DNA of 64,000 nucleotides from Eunapius fragilis (Eukaryota > Porifera > Demospongiae > Spongillida > Spongillidae), in contig OY811980.1 of the NCBI GenBank assembly GCA_963681505.1, positions 2,654,553-2,718,552 of the forward strand, given 5' to 3'. Under the pieces are notes generated by a model, which searched no databases, was not told the origin of the DNA, and saw only the letters and a program-made list of their open reading frames with translations. The position numbers and the translations under genes were made by a program. This document shows positions 58,801 through 64,000 of the stretch, one piece after another. Each line of letters begins with the position of its first letter. Position 1 is the stretch's first letter.

Positions 58801-61567
58801 GGCCCTCCAAGGGGACAGGGACCTATGGAGGGGTGGAGGTGACAATGGAGAGGGTGTCTGTCTTCCCTGAGTACACTACTAGGGTGTTTAGCATTAAGTC
58901 GGTGAGCCCCTGACCCCCCACACACACACACACCCATAACCTTTCTGTTTTCGTCTCTTGTGCAGTGTATGTATGTTTTTGCGTATGTGTGTGTACATGT
59001 GTATACATGTCAATTGTGCGCATCCTTGCATATAGACAGCTTTATGTAACTACTTATTTAACGTACACATGCACACACACGTTGCATTGTACGAGTGCAC
59101 ACGCATGCATGTAAATACTTACACACACACACACAAACACACGCACACACCTGCACGTATATTTGTGCTTGCGCATACATGCACCTGCACACACTCACAC
59201 ACATGTGCACACATGCACACATATGTATATATAACTGTCACAACTTGTTGCTGTGTGTAAAAATATCTCACACACACACACACACACTTTTACACACACA
59301 CTTATCACACACACACACAATACGCACACATACACATTCATTCACGTGCACAGTCTCAGGGTGATGGGCCTTCTCGCACACTTCTTCAGTTTCACTACAC
59401 CCAGTGGGCGGACAATGGTACACCTCTGGTGGCTGCACCAATCCTGTATTTCCTGGAGGTTGTCCACACAGCACAGGGAAAGACCCCTGGTCCTCTCTTG
59501 GTACACTGCAGGTAGGTGGGGCAGGGGCATGTTATGGGGGTGTGATATTGGGGTGAGGGAATTTAAAGGGGTGTGGTATAGAGGTAGGGCCATATAAGAG
59601 GTGAGTGTGGGAGGGAAACCATGTTACGGGTGTGGAGCGTATGTTCGTGGTGTCCTGAGCATGCACTTGCAGTGAATGCATTTTACACTATCAGCACAGC
59701 CAGTTTGGACCAACTAATCTTCACCTGCTTCTGAAGATATTCATTTTCCTAATCTTTGAATGCTTATGTTGTTAATGGAAACTACTTGAATAGTTATTGC
59801 TCACAGTAGCACTGTGTTCAGAGGTGCACTGTGGTGTGTTGTTCTCGCCACAGTGCAGGGGTGGGTCGGACGGGCACAGTCATAGCTCTGGACTGCTGCC
59901 TTCAGCAGATGAAGGCAGAGGGGACAGTGGATGTCAGAGGCATCATGCAGCTGTTGAGAGACCAGAGAAACTACCTGGTGCAGACAGAGGTATAGCTAAG
60001 TGAGGGGTGGTTTGGGGTGAGGGAGGTTGGGGGGTGAGAGCTGAAGAATAGTTATTTTCATATGTCTTCACACAAATCTGTGGGGCATCTATAGATATCT
60101 TTACATGTACGCGTACATGTGCGCGTCTATTAGGATATGATTAACCAGTACCCCCCCCCCCCCCCCCCCCCCCCCATCCCCCCAATTTTAGCAACAGTTT
60201 ATATTCCTCCACTATGCGTTACTTGAAGCAATCGTGTTTGGACGAACTGTGTACACGCACGATGAGATACGCGACAGGTACCCAGGCCTAAAGGCAGCGA
60301 GCTCCCAACCACTAGTGCTGGAGTACAGTAGGATGGGCGCGGTCAAGGCAAAGGGACGGAAGTCCATGTTTGTGAAGAGGGTCATGCCCGAGACGCGTGG
60401 AGAGGATGGGGAAGAGGACGAAGAGGAGAGGGGCGGGGTCACTGCTTACCCCGCGCACTACGTGGATGGCTACTTGGGCAGCGAGACTTTTGTTTTTGCT
60501 GAGGGATCCCTTGGGGGGAACAGCAGCCCTTTTGCCCAGTTCTGGCAAATGGTTTTGGAACAGAAATGTGCTTTCATTGTGACACTGACACAAAACGATT
60601 CTGACAAAAAGGTAAACTAAACTGCATTCCATGTGTGAGTTGAGGGTGAGGGGGGGAGGTGGGTAAGAAGGAGATGGGCATCTATATTTTCAAGTGGGTA
60701 TAGTTTGTGTGTGTGTCTGTGTTGCTACTTTTTTGCTTACATGAATGTGCCATTGTCGTTTCTGTGGCTAGGAAGGAGTGTACTGGCCACAGTTGAAGCA
60801 AACCATCGTGAGAGATGAGGTCTCCGTGACAACAGTTGAGGACAGTTGTGATGGTGCGTGCTCTGTGAGGAGGATCACATTGTCAAGCAAGGTGTGCCAT
60901 CCATTTAATTACCCATTTAATCTTTGCACCCATTTCCTCCCCCTTCTTCCCACTTGCTTCTTCTTTGTCTCCTTTCCTCCCTTTCATATCCCTTCTCATA
61001 TCTTCTATCCTCCCCTTGCTTTCCCTTCCTTCATCTTTCCTTCTCCCTCTCCCTCTCCTCCCTCTCCTCTTCCATCTCCCCTTTTCTCTCCTACCTCCTT
61101 CTCATTCCTTCCTTTATTGTGAATCTCCATTATTTCTCTGGTGCAGTCTGGCACAGTACACACAGTGACCCAGTACCACTATAGCAGGTATTCAGAGGAC
61201 ACGTCTGTTGATTTTGTTGGTTTTGTTTGTAAGGTTGTCAGGGAAACAGACAGATCAACGTCCAGTGAATGTACGATTGTAGTTCATAGCCCGTGAGTTT
61301 TCAGTCATAGTTGCCTAAGTAACCGTCACTATTGGCTTGTTTCTGTCGGGACCATATAGTGGAACCCAGGGAGCATCAGGCATCTTTTGTGCTCTGTGGT
61401 GCTGTGTTAAGAGGCTCCAATTGGAGAAGGTTGTTGATATCTTCCACGTGGCAAGAAAGCTACAGCTTCAGAAGCCCAACGCCCTGGAGTCAGCCCAGCA
61501 ATACCTATTTCTGTATGACTGTGTGTACCAATTTGTAAATAGGACCATCCAGTCATGTGAGGTTTAG
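52796..61567 (+). CDS. Tandem-domain protein tyrosine phosphatase, 15 exons, 644 residues
   Basis: Exons: 52796-52802, 56464-56568, 57626-57709, 57774-57955, 58015-58105, 58389-58465, 58563-58697, 58782-58901, 59354-59511, 59854-59989, 60192-60611, 60772-60891, 61147-61187, 61242-61292 and 61360-61567. All introns are GT..AG and all phases agree, so the frame runs unbroken to TAG. Domain D1 has [14 protein letters not shown] (substrate loop), [25 protein letters not shown] (WPD loop with Pro changed to Ala, Asp kept), [11 protein letters not shown] (Cys and Arg of the P-loop) and [14 protein letters not shown] (Q-loop). It should dephosphorylate phosphotyrosine. D2 (from about residue 360) lacks a WPD segment and has VHSPGTQGASG in place of HCxxGxxR, so it is inactive. 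D2 is closest by eye to PTPRG/PTPRZ D2 (FCAL motif). No signal peptide or membrane span is visible in this model, unlike vertebrate tandem PTPs. The first exon is the least certain. Confidence 0.8.
53620..55270. mobile_element. Palindromic element in PTP intron 1, about 1.6 kb
   Basis: Left-arm sequence ATGGCTATGGAATGTGGCTT (53,717) and TTTATCTTTGCGGCTGGAGG (53,787) is mirrored near 55,225 and 55,155. AGTTTCTTTACCTTGTTAGC (54,408) faces GCTAACAAGGTGGAGAAACT near 54,787. A GT/CA-rich centre lies at 54,575-54,660. It is diverged from, but clearly related to, the element at 50.4-51.5 kb. It is interrupted by a hAT-type MITE. Confidence 0.75.
53952..54220. mobile_element. 269-bp hAT-type MITE nested in the palindromic element
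   Basis: The left end is CAGTGGCTGATACGGGTGGG with further G. The right end on the minus strand is CAGGGGTGGATACAGGAATT then TTGGAAAGGGGGGG. The same 5 bp, AGCAT, flank both sides (53,947-53,951 and 54,221-54,225), a short duplication compared with the 8 bp usual for hAT. No coding capacity. Confidence 0.7.
55334..55556. repeat. 22-bp minisatellite
   Basis: About ten units of CCATGTGCTCACATGTGTAC plus AG or AC, alternating between an AGCC and an ACCC variant. It lies in PTP intron 1. All three frames are open because the unit has no stop; none is a gene. Confidence 0.95.
56081..56420. repeat. 25-bp minisatellite
   Basis: About 13 units of GTGAAGGGATGGGGACCCTA plus CTCCT end roughly 45 bp before the PTP exon 2 acceptor. 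Variants (CTATGAAG, CATGTAAAG) are scattered. Confidence 0.95.
57541..57616. repeat. GT-rich microsatellite before PTP exon 3
   Basis: Interrupted GT run that ends about 10 bp before the exon 3 acceptor; GT-repeat intron ends can influence splicing. Confidence 0.9.
59354..59989 (+). other. Catalytic exons of PTP D1 (WPD loop and P-loop)
   Basis: The P-loop is split by an intron: LLVHC plus two bases at 59,511, then SAGVGRTGT from 59,854. The WPD loop reads W-A-D, and the general-acid Asp is retained. In most active PTPs the middle residue is Pro, so loop dynamics may differ. Confidence 0.8.
60152..60177. repeat. Poly-C tract just upstream of the D2 exon acceptor
   Basis: About 25 C followed by ATCCCCCCAATTTTAG serve as the polypyrimidine tract of the acceptor at 60,192. 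Length change in this homopolymer could alter splicing. Confidence 0.8.
60192..61567 (+). other. Degenerate second phosphatase domain (D2)
   Basis: D2 contains [45 protein letters not shown], the pseudo-P-loop [18 protein letters not shown] and [15 protein letters not shown]. Between QYHYSR and TIVVHSP only about 12 residues remain, where a normal domain has a WPD loop of about 30. An acidic insert ([14 protein letters not shown]) lies near its start. Such D2 domains are usually regulatory. Confidence 0.75.
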
Positions 61568-61949
61568 TGAATCATGATGTATCGTCGATTCTTTACACTC
61601 TTATACACTATGTGCCACCTCTGTCATGTTCTCTTAAAGGTTGGGCCCCAAATTATAAGAGTGCATGGCTTCAGAGTTGAAGGTTTAGAATAGCATTTTG
61701 ATGCTGACTATTGATCTATTTCTAGATATACTTCAAAGTTAGAAATTTTAGATTGCAGCTTGATATACACTTACAGTAACTACATGTAATTACTCATTTC
61801 TAACCACTATTGTTGAATACTGTATAAAAATATGACCTTACTCCTTTCCCCAAACTTTCTGTTTGTGATTTTCTGTGGGGAGACGTTAGTGGTGAGCCTT
61901 TTCTCGAGAGACAGGCAAGAACATTTGCTCATTTGATGATGAAGCAAAA

Positions 61950-63233
61950 TTAAAGGCAGCTCTCTGAATGCAATCATAGGATAGCAATGAAGCTGATGGT
62001 GGTTCTCTTCCCCTAACTAAAGATATCTTGGACACCTTTAAAAAAAACACCACTCTAAATCTCCATCTGTTAAGAATCCATCTACCCTAAGCTTGTCAAA
62101 GATGATCCTTCTACCCTTCAACCTCACCAAATCATATTGATGCTTACAAATCCGTTGTGCAGCTTTGAAGATCAAAGGTGCTCCAGAAACTTCTGGTCAG
62201 GATGCTGCCACATGGAAACAGTTAGATGAGTATTCCCATCATGATGCCTCAAATGGCCTCAGTAAGACTATACCAGACACCTTTGCTCAGAGTTTGTTGG
62301 TCCTGGTGGTTTTCTACACTTGTCGTATGTATATAGACAAGGATCCAGGTGTGTGGCCCAGATTGGTGAATCTCTGTGTACTATCATTTCTAGAGCTGTA
62401 TTATCCACTTCTAAGATGATATGATGACTAATCATGCACTGGACAAATGCATGTGCTGTGCTGTTTGCCGGTTGATTTAGAGAATTAAAAGTATTTGCCG
62501 CATCAACGAGAAGCACTGCTTCTAATTCAGGTGAATAAACAGTTTCTGCATCACATGTACTGCTGCTTCGCATCCTGATTCTTGTCCAGCACAGAGCTGC
62601 ATCGATCCTGAAGCTTGATCAACACCTGTCGTGATGATGTCAACCAGTTCATAGATGGATAAATGAACCTACTTAATTAGAGCTGTTCTTGACGTCCACG
62701 CAGCATCGGAAGCCATCATCAGACAAATATTCCTACCCTCGCAAAAGGTCATGGTTCACTCAATGACAGCGAACGTGAACCTATAGGTTAGTCTCGTACC
62801 CAGACCCACATCGCAGCTGTGTATGGTTACATCATCGCTACGCAGCTTGCGATGTGGGTCTGGGTACGAGACTAGCTATAGGTGGGCGTAGCATCATCAA
62901 CCCGACAAAACTCTCTTCCAGAATATCTCTCAGCATTACACAATCTCTAGCTTTGTGATTTGATTCCAAAACAGTCACCAACCTACCAGTTATCTTGTGC
63001 ACTGGCCCATCACGATGCAATGAAAACTTCTTGTGCAGCCCGTCGCCACGCAAGAATACCATACACATCTCTTGAACACATTCGAACTCCCTCAACATCT
63101 TCAAAGAATTTTGCTTACAGCTCTTCCGTTATATATCCCTCGTGCATATGGTTTCGCTCTTCACAAAGGAGATTTCCGAGATGCTTTTTTTTCTGCGTTT
63201 TGGCTGGCAACTTCCTTCAGTTTGCATCGGTAG
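61950..63233 (+). pseudogene. Rearranged reverse-transcriptase retroelement remnant
   Basis: On the plus strand near 62,165, ALKIKGAPETSGQDAATWKQ matches the region before the RT core in the same family as the 35.6-kb fragment (G-P-S-G-x-D-A-x-x-W type). On the minus strand near 62,530, EAVLLVDAANTFNSLNQPA is the RT core motif (L-L-V-D-A-x-N-A-F-N-S-L-N). At 63,100-63,233 plus, YGFALHKGDFRDAF belongs to a more 3' part. Orientation switches, stops and frameshifts show it is scrambled. A MITE is inserted at 62,790. Confidence 0.6.
62790..62873. mobile_element. 84-bp hairpin MITE with AGTCTCGTACCCAGACC ends
   Basis: AGTCTCGTACCCAGACCCAC then ATCGCAGCTG is mirrored by CAGCTTGCGATGTGGGTCTG then GGTACGAGACT, with a loop of about 25 nt. 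The flanks share CTATAGGT (ACCTATAGGTT left, AGCTATAGGTG right), a decayed target duplication of about 11 bp. It has the same end sequence as the 2.5-kb MULE-like element, so it is likely mobilised by the same transposase. Confidence 0.85.
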
Positions 63234-63330
63234 TGTAGACTGCAGATTGCGGCATGATTAATGTTACGTCATGCTCATGCGCACAAACATATATTATGCT
63301 GTTATAATTAAAGCTAGACTTGATGCTACA
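63234..63330 (+). mobile_element. Candidate short 5' LTR of a Gypsy-like retrotransposon
   Basis: Starts TGTAG and ends CTACA, a 5-bp inverted terminus, immediately before a primer binding site. The 97-bp length is short for an LTR, and the true start may lie further upstream. The 3' LTR would be outside the window. Confidence 0.4.
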
Positions 63331-63331
63331 T

Positions 63332-63349
63332 TGGTGTTAGAAGTGGGAT
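63332..63349 (+). other. Primer binding site, tRNA-Leu type
   Basis: TGGTGTTAGAAGTGGGAT is complementary, with two mismatches, to the 3' end of tRNA-Leu (ATCCCACTCCTGACACCA). It lies one base after the presumed LTR end, the usual arrangement in Ty3/Gypsy elements. Confidence 0.6.
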
Positions 63350-64000
63350 GAACCAAGAAGGAGGCAACGTGGAGAAAGAAGCAAGGAGCAGGCAACATTG
63401 GGCAAGAAGGAACGGACAACGTTGGGCCGAAAACCACTAGGTTCAGCGTGCTACTGCCTTCGCGGTTTATGGGTAAAGGAGCAGTCTTCACCAATATGGA
63501 TTCAGCGTGTTGAACTCTCCTGAAAGAAGCGGGCGTTCCGGACAACAAGAAAGGCCAGGAACTAGTGTCTCTGTTGGACGACGTAAGCCTTTTCGAATAG
63601 TAAGCCATTGGCAAATGGGTTTGCTTGGTATCGATAGCGGGTTGACTACGCAGCGGTGAAGATTGTCTCGAGAAATAGTACGTGCCTCCGGTGTAGAGCT
63701 GGAATGGTAGAGGAAGTTCTATACAGCGCCGCAGAAACGAGGCGATTATCTGACTGAGTTTTCAGTGAGGTTGCGCAAGTTGGCCGACAGAGCATACTAA
63801 ATTTTACTACCCGTCACGGAAACCGAAAGAAAGTCTAGAGTTGGACAATCTGGCTGCATTAATGGAACTATCTAGAACACAATACACGTGAGATAATGGA
63901 CCCTTTTTAAGTGCCGGGCGCGAGGGTTTCCAGCAGCTTGTGATAGTTGGACTATCGGAATCATTGTGCCGGTTGTATAGTGTTGTGGCGTCCTTGCATT
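63350..64000 (+). pseudogene. Gypsy-like gag remnant, cut by the window edge
   Basis: At about 63,720-63,800 the frame reads TAPQKRGDYLTEFSVRLRKL then ADRAY, the gag pattern (Q-x-x-G-E-x-x-x-x-F-x-x-x-L-R-x-L-A-x-x-A-Y) found in Ty3/Gypsy elements. A stop follows at once, and the next piece (REGFQQLVIVGLSESLCRL) is in another frame. So the part in view is broken. Confidence 0.5.

Noticed and set aside
911..61000. CRISPR arrays, bacterial operons, rRNA or tRNA genes
   Set aside because: None seen. The tandem repeats have no unique spacers, and I found no tRNA-like cloverleaf or rRNA sequence. The only tRNA-related signal is the LTR primer site at 63,332.
60924..61184. Leu/Pro/Phe-rich frame before PTP exon 13
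   Set aside because: Pyrimidine-rich intron sequence ending in the acceptor at 61,146.

Overview
The window is animal nuclear DNA. Coding sequence is split into short exons with GT..AG introns, intergenic space is dominated by transposable elements and microsatellites, and there is no operon structure. A demosponge (or a close non-bilaterian) is my best guess. The reasons are the recurrent MULE-like ends beginning AGTCTCGTACCCAGACC, the reverse-transcriptase and lysine/arginine-rich repeat families, compact introns, and an early-animal-like tandem tyrosine phosphatase. The species assignment is an inference.

Layout. 1-3.7 kb is one large imperfect palindrome. 3.87-4.76 kb is a partial, inverted copy of a repeat also seen at 14.2-14.9 kb. 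4.8-9.7 kb holds no recognisable gene. 9.68-10.60 kb is a deleted hAT transposon. 10.52-19.98 kb and 20.19-29.67 kb are virtually the same 9.5 kb sequence either side of a 200-N gap and differ, where I compared them, only in homopolymer length; this looks like an assembly duplication. Inside it is a second giant palindrome with arms of about 2.9 kb, whose right arm continues to about 32.06 kb. Its centre holds a broken DDE integrase-type transposase and an inverted 40-bp minisatellite.

32.8-35.05 kb (minus strand) is a credible host gene. It encodes a secreted protein with a signal peptide and four tandem hevein-type (type 1) chitin-binding domains, each on its own phase-0 exon in an exact 436-bp repeat ladder, with a 22-residue acidic/glutamine repeat tail cut short by a small deletion. 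35.6-38.4 kb has retroelement debris. 38.595-42.023 kb is a nearly whole Ginger-like DNA transposon with TGTCA-starting terminal inverted repeats, an integrase with HHCC and D,D,E motifs, and an OTU protease domain. 44.96-47.48 kb is a MULE-like element with a perfect 11-bp target duplication that carries a fragment resembling PIGN (GPI ethanolamine-phosphate transferase 1). That fragment is interrupted by a second transposon with a 9-bp duplication, which holds a RecQ-like helicase scrap and is itself invaded by a 159-bp foldback MITE.

49.83-50.29 kb (minus) is the 3' exon of a Bles03/DUF1917-like gene. 50.4-51.5 and 53.6-55.3 kb are two related palindromic elements. 52.796-61.567 kb (plus) is a 15-exon gene whose exon phases all close to give a 644-residue protein with tandem tyrosine phosphatase domains: an active-looking D1 and a degenerate D2, with no visible signal peptide or membrane span. 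61.9-63.2 kb is a scrambled reverse-transcriptase pseudogene with an 84-bp MITE in it. The right edge is the start of a Gypsy-like LTR element with a tRNA-Leu-type primer site.

The strongest candidates for something undescribed are the hevein-domain exon array in an animal, the apparently cytosolic tandem PTP, the three-level nested gene-capture element, and the abundance of multi-kilobase palindromes.
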